Made by a program: the position numbers and the translations under genes
Assembly: GCF_011777495.1 (NCBI RefSeq)
Contig: NZ_JAATJS010000002.1
Coordinates: forward strand, 186,001-250,000
Reading direction: 5' to 3'
Source: Microvirga terricola
GTDB lineage: Bacteria > Pseudomonadota > Alphaproteobacteria > Rhizobiales > Beijerinckiaceae
DNA length: 64,000 nt
Notes under the pieces: generated by a model
Database searches by the model: none
What the model was told of the DNA's origin: nothing
What the model saw: only the letters and a program-made list of their open reading frames with translations
In this document: piece by piece, positions 10,462 through 21,200 of the stretch
How the letters are laid out: each line of letters starts with the position of its first letter
Position numbering within the stretch: the stretch's first letter is position 1

Positions 10462-13400
10462 GTGGCTTCCAGTCTTACGATCGTTGTCGCCGAAGGTGGT
10501 GCCCAGGGTTCCGGAACGAATGGCCCATTCACGGTTATCTTTAACGAAAACCTGACCACAGGCACTGTCGTCGGCACGATTTCGGGTTCCGGTCCCGTCG
10601 CGCAGTGGACATTCCGTTTCGTGACGATCAATGGCGAAATTCAGGATGCTGGCGGGCGATACAAGATTGAAGGAAACCAGATTGTTGTCGCCAACGGCGG
10701 ATCGGAGACCTTCAACTACGAGGACGAGATCCTTCATTCCATCCGGGTGGAGGCCGTTGATAAGAAAGGCGTCGTACAGGCGCAGGGCAACTTCGGCATA
10801 CAGCTTGCAGACGTCAACGAGCCTCCGAGCGATCTGAAGCTCTCGCAAACCCGCATTGACGAAAATGCGCCAGGCGGCACGCTCATCGGAAGACTGAGCG
10901 GAGTGGATCCTGACGAAGACGCTGCCCTCACCTACGAGATTGTGGCTGATGCCGACGGGAAGTTCGACATCGTCGATAACAAACTCGTTGTGAAGAAGGG
11001 GGCGGTCTTGGATTTCGAGTCCAAGACATCCCATCAGGTCACGGTGCGCGTCTCCGATGGTACGTACTCCTTCGAGAAGACATTCACGATATACGTGAAC
11101 AACCTGAGCGAGATCGGGAACGATGCTCCCACGGACATCATGCTGTCTGCGACAACAGTTGATGAGACGCTTCAAGGCGGCGGCGTGATCGGTCTTCTTT
11201 CAACGGAAGATTTCGATATCGATGACGTCTATACCTACACCATTTTGAACGACCCCGATGGGAAATTCCAAATCGTCGACAATGAGCTGCGTCTCAAAGA
11301 CGGTGCAACGTTCGACTTCGAGAGCAAGACCTCGCACACGGTCACGGTCCTGGTGGTCGACTCAGGCGGTCTGTCATATGAAAAGACTTTCACGATCAAA
11401 GTGAATGACGTGAATGAGCCTCCCACAAGCATCTCCCTCTCATCGACCGAAATCGACGAGGACATGAAGGGTGGGGATATCGTCGGGGTGCTCGGGGCCA
11501 GTGACCCGGATAGTGCGGGGCCGTTCACCTACTCCATCGTCGGCCCGAGTGACCTCTTCGTTATCGTCGATGGTACCTTGCGATTGAAGGACGGGGTGGT
11601 TCTCGATCACGAAAGCCAGCCGACGCTTCAGGTCACGATCCGTGTTTCGGATGGGACGCTTACCTATGATCAGACCTTCACGATCACTGTTCGCGATGTG
11701 AATGAGGCTCCGGTCGATATCGTGCTGTCGAACGCCGTCATTGCAGAGAACAGCCACGGCGGCACGAATATCGGGCAGCTCTTTGGAGACGATCCGGACA
11801 GCGGCTCAAGCTTCACCTACACCATCGTCACCGATCCGGATTCGAAGTTCCAGATCGTGGGCGATTGGCTTCAGGTGAGGGAGGGCGCTGTTCTCGACTA
11901 TGAAACGAATGCTACGCATCAGATCGTCGTTCGGGTATCCGACGGAGAACTTAGCTTCGACAAGATTTTCACGATCCATGTCAGCAATGTGAATGAGGCC
12001 CCGACCGACATCTCCCTCTCATCGACCAATATCGATGAGAACAAACTCGGCGGAACGCTTGTCGGTCTCTTGAGTGCCACGGATGCGGACACGCCTGGTG
12101 GCTTCACATATGCAATCATCGACGACCCGGATAGGAAGTTCCAGATTGTCGATGACCGTCTCGTGCTGAGAGCAGGGGCGACGCTCGACTTCGAGCGGAA
12201 AGCCTCTCATGAAGTCACGATCCGTGTGTCGGATGGACAACTGTTCTACGATAAGACCTTCATCATTCAAGTGAATGATGTGCCGGAAGATCCCGCTAAC
12301 CGTCCGCCGACCGACATAACCCTGCTGACACCCTTTGTTGCCGAAAATGCCGGCGGAGGCACCTATATCGGCTCTCTGGCCGCCATCGATCCTGACGCGG
12401 GAAATGAGTTCACCTATGAGATCGTTGAGGATCCGGATGGGCGGTTCGAGCTCGTTGGCAATTTGCTACGGGTCCGGAGCGGAGCTTCTTTCGACTACGA
12501 GACGAAAGCGGCGCATCAGGTTGTGATACGCGTCATGGATCAGGGAGGCCTGGCCTATACGAAGGTCTTCACCATCGCCGTAACCGATGTGAACGAGCGG
12601 CCGACCGACATCATTCTGGCAACGACGAGCATCGATGAAAACAGGCCTGGCGGAAGTGTCATCGGCACCTTGACCGGAGTCGACCCCGATTTTGAGAACG
12701 CCTTCACTTACGCCATCATCAACGATCCTGACGGCAAGTTCCAGATCGTAGGCAATACTCTTCAGGTCAAAGATGGGGCCTCGCTTGATTTCGAAGCGAA
12801 GAGTTCTCATTCCGTGACGATCCGGATATTCGACCGAGGTGGTCTGTCTTTCGATAAGACGTTCACTATTCTCGTTCACAACGTCAATGAGGCGCCGACC
12901 GGGATAACGTTGTCCGCGACGGGAATCAGCGAAAGCAGCCCGCCCGGCACGATTGTTGGAACGCTAAGCGGCATCGATCCCGATGCGGGCAATACGTTCA
13001 GCTATGAGATCGTCAACGATCCGGACGGGAAGTTTCAGATCGTCAACAATCTGCTTCAGCTGCGCGCGGGTGCTGTTCTCGACTACGAGACAAAAAGCGC
13101 GCATCAAGTGACGGTCCGCGTCATCGATCAGAATGGCCTGTCGTTCGACAGAACCTTTACGATTGCCGTCGGCAATGCGCCCGAGCCCGTTCCCAACTCC
13201 ACGCCGGTCAACATCACTCTGACGGCGACGAGCGTGAGTGAGAGCGCGCTGGGAGGCACCGTCATCGGAAAGCTGAGCGCGGACGATCCGGATGCCGGGA
13301 ATACCTTTACCTATACGATATTCAACGATCCGGACAGTAAGTTCCAGATCGTCGGAAACACCCTGCAGCTCAGGAGCGGCGCGACGCTGGATTTCGAGGC

Positions 13401-16062
13401 GAAAGCCGTCCATCAAGTCACTGTCAGGGTCAAGGATCAGGGTGGCCTAACGTATGACAAGATCTTTTACATTACCGTCGGCGATGCCAATGAACGGCCA
13501 ACGGACATTCTTCTCTCCACCAGTCGCGTGAACGAGGATAGCGCCGGTAACGCGCTGATCGGGATGCTGACCGGCGTCGATCCGGATGCGGGAAATACCT
13601 TCCGCTACACCATCGTCGATGATCCCGATGGGAAGTTCCAGATCGTTGGTAACGAGCTTCGTCTGCGGGCTGGCGCTGTTCTCGACTATGAGAAGAAAGC
13701 GAGCCACCAGGTGACCGTTCGCGTCATCGACCAGAACAATCTGTTTCATGACAAGACATTCACCATATCGGTCAACGATGTCGATGAGACACCGCACAAC
13801 CGACCGCCGATCGACGTGACGCTTTCGACGCGCTTTGTCATGGAGGGATCGCCCGGAGGAACGGTGATCGGCCTTTTGGCGGGTGTTGATCCTGATGTTG
13901 GTGATCGACTGACTTACGTGATCGTTGACGATCCGGACGGTAAGTTCCAGATTTCCAACGATGCGCTGGTTCTGAAAGCCGGCGCGGTCATCGATTACGA
14001 GACCAAGAGCAGTCACCAGGTCACGGTCAGGGCGATCGACCGAAATGGGCTTTTCGTTGACAAAATCTTTTACATTACGGGCGGCGATGCCAATGAACGG
14101 CCAACGGACATTCTTCTCTCCACCAGTCGCGTGGACGAGGACAGCGCCGGTAATGCGTTGATCGGAATGCTGACCGGCGTCGATCCGGATGCGGGAAATG
14201 CCTTCAACTACGCCATCGTCGATGATCCCGATGGCAAGTTCCAGATCGTTGGTAACGAGCTTCGTCTGCGGGCTGGCGCTGTTCTCGACTATGAGAAGAA
14301 AGCGAGCCATCAGGTGACCATTCGCGTCATCGACCAGAACAATCTGTTTCACGACAAGACGTTCACCATATCGGTCAACGATGTCGATGAGACACCGCAC
14401 AACCGACCGCCGACCGACGTGGCGCTTTCGACGCGCTTTATCATGGAGGGAGAGCCTGGAGGAACGGTGATCGGCCTTCTGACGGGTGTTGATCCTGATG
14501 TTGGTGACCGACTGACTTATGTGATCGTTGACGATCCGGACGGTAAGTTCCAGATTTCCAACGATGCGCTGGTTCTGAAAGCCGGCGCGGTTATCGACTA
14601 TGAGACCAAGAGCAGTCACCAGGTCACGGTCAGGGCGATCGACCGAAATGGGCTCTTCCTTGACAAGATCTTCACCATCGCCGTCCACGATGTGAATGAA
14701 GCCCCGATCGAGTTGACGCTTTCGAATAGCAGGGTCGATGAGAACGCCTTGGGCGGCACCGAGATCGGCCTGCTCAGCGCGGTAGACCACGATGCGGGAG
14801 ATGATTTCACGTACGAGATCGTCGATGACCCCGACGGAAAGTTCCAAATCTCGGGCGGCGTGCTCCAAGTCCGGGCCGGGGCGTCTCTCGACTTCGAGAG
14901 CAAGGCCAGTCATCAGGTCAAAATCAGGGCGCTCGACCAGGGACACCTGTCCTATGAAAGAGTTTTCACGATCCGGGTGAGCGACCTCAATGAAGCTCCT
15001 TCCGGTCTGACGCTCTCGTCGACCAGCGTGAAGGAGAATGTCCCTGGAGGCACGACGATCGGTATTCTTCACGGTATCGATCAGGATGCCGCGAGTTCAG
15101 CGACATACGAGATTGTCAGCGATCCGGATGAAAAATTCCAGGTCGTCGACAATCTCCTTCAGGTTCGCAACGGCACTGCGCTCAACTATGAAACGCAGGC
15201 CTCCCACCAAGTCACGGTGAGGGTGAAGGACCAGTATGGCCTCACCTTTGATCAGACTTTCACCATCGTCGTTCAAGACATTTCTGAGGCTCTGCCCAAC
15301 CGCGCGCCGTCCGCTCTCGGTGTCAGCAATCTGAGAGTTTACGAATTGACCGCAAAGGGCACCGAGATCGGAACGCTGGTTGCTTTGGACGCCGATGAGG
15401 GCGACACGCTCACTTTCTCTATCGCCGATGATGGGGCTGCTGGCCGCTTCATGATTGAAGGCAACAGGCTCTTGGTCGCCGACGGTACCAAGCTCGACTA
15501 CGAGCAGGCATCGTCGCATCAGTTACGAATCCGCGTGACAGACAAGAGTGGCGCGTATCTTGAGCAATCCGTAACGGTTACCGTTCTCGATGTTTCGCCG
15601 GAGAACGTGACCGGAGGTGCCAGTGACGACACATTCATCGGCGGTGCCGGACGCGACAATATCGCGGGCGGCTCCGGCAACGATAAACTTTATGGACGCC
15701 TGGGTGCAGATACACTGAGCGGGGGCGCTGGAAGGGATATTTTCGTCTTCGATATCAAGCCGGGAGGGAAGGCGGATCGCGACAAGATCGTCGACTATCG
15801 TGTGAGCGACGATTCGATCTATCTTGATAACGCGATCTTCCGAAAGCTGGGCAAGGGCTCGCCAACCAAACCCTTGAAGCTGAACAAAAATTACTTCGTC
15901 GTTGGGGAGGCCGCTCAGGACAGCAACGACTATCTGATCTACAATCCGCGGAAGAAGACACTTTACTACGATGCGGATGGATCAGGTCCTGGAAAGGCAG
16001 TTGAGATTTTCACGACGCAAAGTGTCGTGAAGTTCACGGCGAGCGAGTTCTTCGTTATCTAG
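10462..16062 (+). CDS. Giant RTX protein with 16 cadherin-like repeats (type I secreted adhesin-like)
   Basis: The 1866-residue protein has no signal peptide. Residues 1-115 form a domain shared with the 18295 protein (LTIVVAEGGAQGSG start). Residues about 116-1710 are 16 cadherin-like repeats of about 100 residues, each with consensus IDEN..GG..IG.L, DPD, DPDGKFQIV, GA.LDYE and HQVTVRV, matching the calcium-binding cadherin-like class. Residues about 1712-1760 are RTX nonapeptides (GGAGRDN, GGSGNDK), followed by the conserved C-terminal cassette ending FFVI, expected to carry the type I secretion signal. Repeats 10-11 and 12-13 are a recent 603-bp duplication. GTG 10462 is preceded by GAGG; a terminator follows. 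Probably a secreted or cell-surface adhesin; ligand unknown. Confidence 0.88.
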   Translation: MASSLTIVVAEGGAQGSGTNGPFTVIFNENLTTGTVVGTISGSGPVAQWTFRFVTINGEIQDAGGRYKIEGNQIVVANGGSETFNYEDEILHSIRVEAVDKKGVVQAQGNFGIQLADVNEPPSDLKLSQTRIDENAPGGTLIGRLSGVDPDEDAALTYEIVADADGKFDIVDNKLVVKKGAVLDFESKTSHQVTVRVSDGTYSFEKTFTIYVNNLSEIGNDAPTDIMLSATTVDETLQGGGVIGLLSTEDFDIDDVYTYTILNDPDGKFQIVDNELRLKDGATFDFESKTSHTVTVLVVDSGGLSYEKTFTIKVNDVNEPPTSISLSSTEIDEDMKGGDIVGVLGASDPDSAGPFTYSIVGPSDLFVIVDGTLRLKDGVVLDHESQPTLQVTIRVSDGTLTYDQTFTITVRDVNEAPVDIVLSNAVIAENSHGGTNIGQLFGDDPDSGSSFTYTIVTDPDSKFQIVGDWLQVREGAVLDYETNATHQIVVRVSDGELSFDKIFTIHVSNVNEAPTDISLSSTNIDENKLGGTLVGLLSATDADTPGGFTYAIIDDPDRKFQIVDDRLVLRAGATLDFERKASHEVTIRVSDGQLFYDKTFIIQVNDVPEDPANRPPTDITLLTPFVAENAGGGTYIGSLAAIDPDAGNEFTYEIVEDPDGRFELVGNLLRVRSGASFDYETKAAHQVVIRVMDQGGLAYTKVFTIAVTDVNERPTDIILATTSIDENRPGGSVIGTLTGVDPDFENAFTYAIINDPDGKFQIVGNTLQVKDGASLDFEAKSSHSVTIRIFDRGGLSFDKTFTILVHNVNEAPTGITLSATGISESSPPGTIVGTLSGIDPDAGNTFSYEIVNDPDGKFQIVNNLLQLRAGAVLDYETKSAHQVTVRVIDQNGLSFDRTFTIAVGNAPEPVPNSTPVNITLTATSVSESALGGTVIGKLSADDPDAGNTFTYTIFNDPDSKFQIVGNTLQLRSGATLDFEAKAVHQVTVRVKDQGGLTYDKIFYITVGDANERPTDILLSTSRVNEDSAGNALIGMLTGVDPDAGNTFRYTIVDDPDGKFQIVGNELRLRAGAVLDYEKKASHQVTVRVIDQNNLFHDKTFTISVNDVDETPHNRPPIDVTLSTRFVMEGSPGGTVIGLLAGVDPDVGDRLTYVIVDDPDGKFQISNDALVLKAGAVIDYETKSSHQVTVRAIDRNGLFVDKIFYITGGDANERPTDILLSTSRVDEDSAGNALIGMLTGVDPDAGNAFNYAIVDDPDGKFQIVGNELRLRAGAVLDYEKKASHQVTIRVIDQNNLFHDKTFTISVNDVDETPHNRPPTDVALSTRFIMEGEPGGTVIGLLTGVDPDVGDRLTYVIVDDPDGKFQISNDALVLKAGAVIDYETKSSHQVTVRAIDRNGLFLDKIFTIAVHDVNEAPIELTLSNSRVDENALGGTEIGLLSAVDHDAGDDFTYEIVDDPDGKFQISGGVLQVRAGASLDFESKASHQVKIRALDQGHLSYERVFTIRVSDLNEAPSGLTLSSTSVKENVPGGTTIGILHGIDQDAASSATYEIVSDPDEKFQVVDNLLQVRNGTALNYETQASHQVTVRVKDQYGLTFDQTFTIVVQDISEALPNRAPSALGVSNLRVYELTAKGTEIGTLVALDADEGDTLTFSIADDGAAGRFMIEGNRLLVADGTKLDYEQASSHQLRIRVTDKSGAYLEQSVTVTVLDVSPENVTGGASDDTFIGGAGRDNIAGGSGNDKLYGRLGADTLSGGAGRDIFVFDIKPGGKADRDKIVDYRVSDDSIYLDNAIFRKLGKGSPTKPLKLNKNYFVVGEAAQDSNDYLIYNPRKKTLYYDADGSGPGKAVEIFTTQSVVKFTASEFFVI
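13460..14665 (+). repeat. Two tandem 603-bp units inside the cadherin-like gene
   Basis: Repeats 10-11 and 12-13 of the encoded protein are nearly identical (for example both contain RPTDILLSTSRV and VDETPHNRP), and DNA landmarks recur at an offset of exactly 603 bases (201 codons). The unit spans two cadherin-like repeats. Boundaries are approximate. Confidence 0.85.
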
Positions 16063-16086
16063 TGGCCTGGCCGCAACGCCAGTGCT

Positions 16087-16120
16087 GAGCCCCGACATGG
16101 ATCGGGGCTCTTTGCTTTTT
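16087..16120 (+). terminator. Intrinsic terminator after the cadherin-like RTX gene
   Basis: Nine-base-pair stem GAGCCCCGA/TCGGGGCTC with a six-base loop, followed by TTTGCTTTTT, 25 bases after the stop codon. Confidence 0.8.
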
Positions 16121-16186
16121 ACAGACGCTTTGTTGGCCTGCATTCCGGCCAGCGACATCGCTACGAGCGACCGCTCTGTTCCCTGG

Positions 16187-16219
16187 CAGCCAATAACCGT
16201 TCCTTGGGGGCCAAGACGC
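16187..16219 (+). promoter_or_regulatory. Conserved upstream element, copy 2
   Basis: Partner of 10282-10314 (30 of 33 identical), lying between the terminator of the first RTX gene and the start of the second. Confidence 0.45.
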
Positions 16220-16315
16220 CCTCGGTGACCTCGCGTTAGATCGTTGCATAGGGACAAATTCCGTCAAAATCCGGTTCGCGTCCCTAACCGCAGTTTTAAC
16301 GTGAGGGGGTACGCC

Positions 16316-18220
16316 ATGGCTAACGAGGCGTTTGGGGCAAATCAGCTTTCCGTCAATGGGATTGACTGGGAGGAGCAGGAGAAGGCGCTGACGACTCCTA
16401 TCGAAGGCGGGGCGTCGCTGGCCGATACCTCCTCCGTGCAGTCCGCCAATCCGGGGCAGGTCTATGAGCTGACGGCCGGGGCGGACGCTCTCTTCGGGAC
16501 GGGCGGCGACGACACGTTTCGCGTGAATGTCTACACCGATCTCTCGTCGCAGGACGAACTTCATGGGGCCGACGGGATTGACACTTTGATGGTGTCGGTT
16601 GCTGCAGACCTGTCCTCACTGAAGGCGTTTGATGGCATCGAAGTTATTCAAGGCGATGACCGGGGCACCCATATCACGATTTCCGCCGAGCGCCTTCGGG
16701 ATGTTTTGACGATTTCTGGTGGTGCGGGGACGGACGTTCTTGTCCTGACCGGCGGCGTCACCAGCCTCGTCGGCAAGACGATCCTTGGAATCGAGCAGAT
16801 CATTTTTGACGGCTCCAAGATGTTGCTCACGGTTGACAGCAAGGATGTCGCGCTTGCGGTGAGCGGTAGCAACGATAGCAGCAGCACTCTCATCTTGACC
16901 GGCGGCGCTGCGTTTACCGCTGCAGAGGTGGAGCGGCTCTTCAAGCAAGGCATTTCCGTCGTTAAAGACAGTGCTGGGACCTACACGAATCTCGTCCCTG
17001 AACTCACCGGACAAATCGGTGGGTATGTGAAGGCCGGCGAGCAGATCCATTTCCTGTCGAAGACAACCCTCATTGATGACGACATCCGTGATATATACGT
17101 GCAGATTGAAGGCGCGCGCGACGGTATTGACCATTGGAGTGTCGATACAAGCGGACGTGTCCAGCTGGTGCAGCAGGACGGCTCGACGTTCGTGAGCGTT
17201 GACGGGACCATCATCGGAGCTCTTCAGGACTTCGGTCCCCAGAATGGGATGAATCTGTCAGCGAACTCGAACGCGACTATGGAGCGGGTAACCGAATTTC
17301 TTCATGCACTAACTTACTGGACTTCGAATCTGGAAGATCCAATCGGTCATCAGGTCAATTTCCGCGTCGCCATGATGGATCAGGTGGGCCGGGAAATGAA
17401 CACGTGGGGCAAAGTCTTCATCGGCGAAGAGCAGAACTCGGCGCCCACCGACATCATTCTCTCGGACCTGACGGTCCTTGAGCATGATCTCCCCGGTTCC
17501 GGCATCGGCCTGTTCACGACGGAAGATGCGAATGCTGGCGATACCTTTACCTACACGCTCATCGACGATGCCGGCGGATTGTTCGCCCTCGATCCCCTCC
17601 GGAATAACAAGCTCGTGGTTGGGGATGGCTTCCGCATCGATTTTGAGCGCCAGCGGGAACACGACATCGTCGTACAGGTCGATGACGGCCATGGCGGTGT
17701 ATTCCAGAAGACGATCACCATCAGCGTCCGCGACGCGGCTCCGGAACTGACGCGCGGGACTGAGGGCGATGATCTCATGCTTTCCGATGTCGGCAATGAC
17801 ATGTTGTTCGGCAACGGCGGAAACGACACCCTCATCGGTGGTGAAGGGCGTGACCGCCTGTATGGCGGTGTGGGCCACGACGTGTTCGTCTTTGACCAGC
17901 CCCAAACCTTGTCCAATCGAGACACCATCCACGACTTCAACACCGCGGAAGACATGATCTATCTGGCGAAGGGCTTCTACGTTACCGCGGGTGCAATAGG
18001 TGCGCTGACGGAACAGGCCTTCGTTGTCGGATTGGAGGCGACGACGGAAGATCAACGCTTTATCTATGATATCGAAGAAGGCCGGCTTTATTACGATGCC
18101 GATGGCAGCGGCGAAGATTTCACCATGCGTGAGATCGCGTTTTTCGCCGGAGACGAGAAGCCGGTTCTGACGTTCAGCAACTTCTATATCTACGACAACG
18201 TCAATTCCCCTTTCATCTGA
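16316..18220 (+). CDS. RTX-type calcium-binding protein with one cadherin-like repeat
   Basis: 634 residues from ATG 16316, chosen because GAGGGGG lies just upstream. No signal peptide. Residues about 45-200 contain RTX-like and beta-rich segments (GADALFGTGGDDTF, ISGGAGTDVLVLTGG). Residues about 230-380 are of no recognised family, then one cadherin-like repeat (APTDIILSDLTVLEHD to ITISVRDAAPE), RTX nonapeptides (GNDMLFGNGGNDTLIGGEGRDRLYGG) split around residues 490-520, and the C-terminal cassette (LYYDADGSG). The protein ends FYIYDNVNSPFI, nine residues longer than the FYVI-type tail of its neighbours, which suggests a lost stop at codon 626. It probably forms an operon with 18295, since only 74 bases separate them. 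Confidence 0.82.
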   Translation: MANEAFGANQLSVNGIDWEEQEKALTTPIEGGASLADTSSVQSANPGQVYELTAGADALFGTGGDDTFRVNVYTDLSSQDELHGADGIDTLMVSVAADLSSLKAFDGIEVIQGDDRGTHITISAERLRDVLTISGGAGTDVLVLTGGVTSLVGKTILGIEQIIFDGSKMLLTVDSKDVALAVSGSNDSSSTLILTGGAAFTAAEVERLFKQGISVVKDSAGTYTNLVPELTGQIGGYVKAGEQIHFLSKTTLIDDDIRDIYVQIEGARDGIDHWSVDTSGRVQLVQQDGSTFVSVDGTIIGALQDFGPQNGMNLSANSNATMERVTEFLHALTYWTSNLEDPIGHQVNFRVAMMDQVGREMNTWGKVFIGEEQNSAPTDIILSDLTVLEHDLPGSGIGLFTTEDANAGDTFTYTLIDDAGGLFALDPLRNNKLVVGDGFRIDFERQREHDIVVQVDDGHGGVFQKTITISVRDAAPELTRGTEGDDLMLSDVGNDMLFGNGGNDTLIGGEGRDRLYGGVGHDVFVFDQPQTLSNRDTIHDFNTAEDMIYLAKGFYVTAGAIGALTEQAFVVGLEATTEDQRFIYDIEEGRLYYDADGSGEDFTMREIAFFAGDEKPVLTFSNFYIYDNVNSPFI

Positions 18221-18234
18221 TCAAGAAAAAGGCG

Positions 18235-18259
18235 TGGGCCCCACATCTAGTGGGGCCCA
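18235..18259. other. Intergenic hairpin between two RTX genes
   Basis: Ten-base-pair perfect stem TGGGCCCCAC/GTGGGGCCCA with a five-base loop, 14 bases after the stop. No T-run follows, so it may stabilise or partly terminate the transcript rather than end it. Confidence 0.5.
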
Positions 18260-18294
18260 GTGCGTCCTGACACGAGAAATTTGGAGATTCAATA

Positions 18295-21200
18295 ATGGCT
18301 TACAATCTCACAATCGTTGCCGCATCCGGGGGAACACAGGGAACGGGCAGCAACGGCCCGTACACGGTCATTTTCCCCGAGAACATCGCGACCGACACCG
18401 TGATCGGCACGATGGTCGGCTTTGACACGACGAAGAATTATACTTTCCGTTTCAAGACGGTTGGCGGCGTCCTGTACGATGGTGAGGGCCGCTTTAAGAT
18501 TGTTGGAGACAAGATCGTCGTTGCTGACGGCGGCGATGTTAAGTTCAATTACGAGGACATTTCGCTCTTCAACCTCAAGATCGAAGTTGTCGACGCGTTG
18601 GGAGTCGTTCAGCATGAAGGCGGCTATAACGTCAGCCTTACGGACGTTAATGAGGCTCCCAAGAATCTCAATCTCTCCAACACGTCAATCGTTGAGAATT
18701 CAGCCGGTGCCCTCATCGGCAACCTGACCGCATCCGACCTCGATGCAGGCGATACCAAGACCTACTCGATTACGAAGGATGATGACGCCAAGTTCGTCAT
18801 CACCAACAACAAACTCTACCTGCGCGCGGGCGTGAGCCTCGATTATGAAACGAAGCAATCTCACAAGGTAACGGTGCGCGTAACGGACAAGGCGGGGCTC
18901 TTCGTCGAAAAGGAGTTCACCATCGCGGTCACTAACGACCCTTCTGATGACGCCCCCACGAACACGGCTCCGAGCAATGTCCGCTTGACGACGGGTGGCA
19001 CGACGGCGGCTGTGAATGAGAACTCGGGGGCAGGCACGCCTGTTGCGACGGTAACGGCGGATGACAACGGCGGCACCGCGGGTCTTCGTTACACGACGAA
19101 CAGCTCGGTGTTCGACATCAACGCCACCACCGGCCAGATCACGGTGAAGAACGGTGCGGTTCTCAACTATGAGGGCACGAACACCTACACGATGACGGTG
19201 ACGGTGACGGATTTGAACGGCACCGGCCTGTCGACGCAGCAGACCTTCACGATCAATCTGAACAACGTGAACGAAGCGCCGACTGGGGTGAACTTCACGA
19301 ACGTTCAGACGGTCCAGGCAGGTGCGACGGGGGCGAATTCCCAGGTCGTGAAGGCGAATGCTGTCGATCCAGATGCCGCCGGAAGTGGCTTCACGAACAA
19401 CAGCTACCGTTTCAGCAACGGCAACCTGACCGACGACACGGGCCTGTTCAAGATCGACGCCACGACCGGCCAGATCACGACCACGCGTGCAGTGACGGCA
19501 AGCGACGCCGGAACGAAGACGTTGAATGTCGTTGCGTATGACGGAAGCCTTGTCGGCCCGGCTGTGGCGTACACCGTCACTGTGCAGGGCGCAGCCAACA
19601 CGGCTCCGACCAATGTCCGCCTGACAGCAGGTGGCACGACGGCGGCTGTGAACGAGAATTCGGCGGCAGGCGCGGTTGTCGGCACCGTAACGGCGGACGA
19701 CGACGGCGGCGCATCGGGTCTTCGCTACGCGACGAGCAGCTCGATGTTCGACATCAACGCCACCACCGGCCAGATCACGGTGAAGAACGGTGCGGTTCTC
19801 AACTATGAGGGCACGAACACCTACACGATGACGGTGACGGTGACGGACACGAACGGCACCGGCCTGTCGACGCAACAGAACTTCACGATCAACCTGAACA
19901 ACGTGAACGAAGCGCCGACTGGGGTGAACTTCACGAACGTTCAGGCGGTCCAGGCGGGTGCGACGGCGGCGAATGCCCAGGTTGTGAAGGCGAATGCTGT
20001 CGATCCGGATGCTGTCGGAAGCGGCTTCACGAACAACAGCTACCGTTTCAGCAATGGCGGCCTGACCGACGATACGGGCCTGTTCAAGATCGACGCCACG
20101 ACTGGCCAGATCACGACCACGCGTGCAGTGACGGCGAGCGACGCCGGAACGAAGACGTTGAATGTCGTTGCATATGACGGAGGCCTTGTCGGCCCAGCTG
20201 TGGCGTACAATGTCACCGTGCAGGCCGCGACCAACACGGCTCCGACCAATGTCCGCCTGACAGCAGGTGGCACGACGGCGGCTGTGAACGAGAACTCGAC
20301 GGCAGGCACGGTTGTTGGGACCGTGACGGCGGATGACGACGGCGGCGCGTCGGGTCTTCGTTACGCGACGAACAGCTCGGTGTTCGACATCAACGCCACC
20401 ACCGGCCAGATCACGGTGAAGAACGGCGCGTCTCTCAACTATGAAGGCACCAACACCTACACGATGACGGTGACGGTGACGGACACGAACGGGACCGGCC
20501 TGTCGACGCAGCAGAACTTCACGATCAACTTGAACAACGTGAACGAAGCGCCGACCGGGGTGACCTTCACGAACGTTCAGGCGGTCCAGGCGGGTGCGAC
20601 GGGGGCGAATGCCCAGGTTGTGAAGGCGAATGCCGTCGATCCGGATGCCATCGGAAGCGGCTTCTCGAACAACAGCTACCGCTTCAGCAATGGCGGCCTG
20701 ACCGACGATACGGGCCTGTTCAAGATCGACGCCACGACTGGCCAGATCACGACCACGCGTGCAGTGACGGCGAGCGACGTCGGGCAGAAAACTCTGAAGG
20801 TCGTTGCATATGACTCTGCAAACGGCTCCCTGATCAGCCCTGAAATCTCTCACATCTTCGATGTCGTTGCCGCGGATATACCGACCATCTGGATCACCGC
20901 CGCGGACGCAGTGAAGAATGAGGGGAATTCCGGAACCACCGCCTATACCTTCACAGTCACTCGAAGCCACGGAGTCGGAGCCTCGAGCGTTAACTGGAAC
21001 GTCGCGGGGACGGGAAATGATCCGGCGACGGCGGATGACTTCGTCAGCATGAGCGGCTCGGTCAGTTTCGCGGACAAGGAGACCGTCAAGACCATCACCG
21101 TTCTGGTGAAGGGTGATACGGTGTTTGAGGCGAATGAGGCGTTCACCGTCACGTTGTCGGGCGCCACGAACGGGGCGATCACCGGCGCTTCCGCGACTGG

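Noticed and set aside
13447..15072. 541-residue antisense open frame opposite the cadherin-like gene
   Set aside because: It arises because the repetitive high-GC plus-strand gene has regular codon structure; the sense strand has clear domain repeats and this frame has none recognisable.
18961..20868. CRISPR array
   Set aside because: Repeats are long (636 bases), contiguous and in frame inside a coding gene, with no spacers or cas genes.
18700..20970. 756-residue antisense open frame opposite the triplicated gene
   Set aside because: Its internal repeats are mirrors of the 636-bp DNA repeats; no start site or domain supports it.
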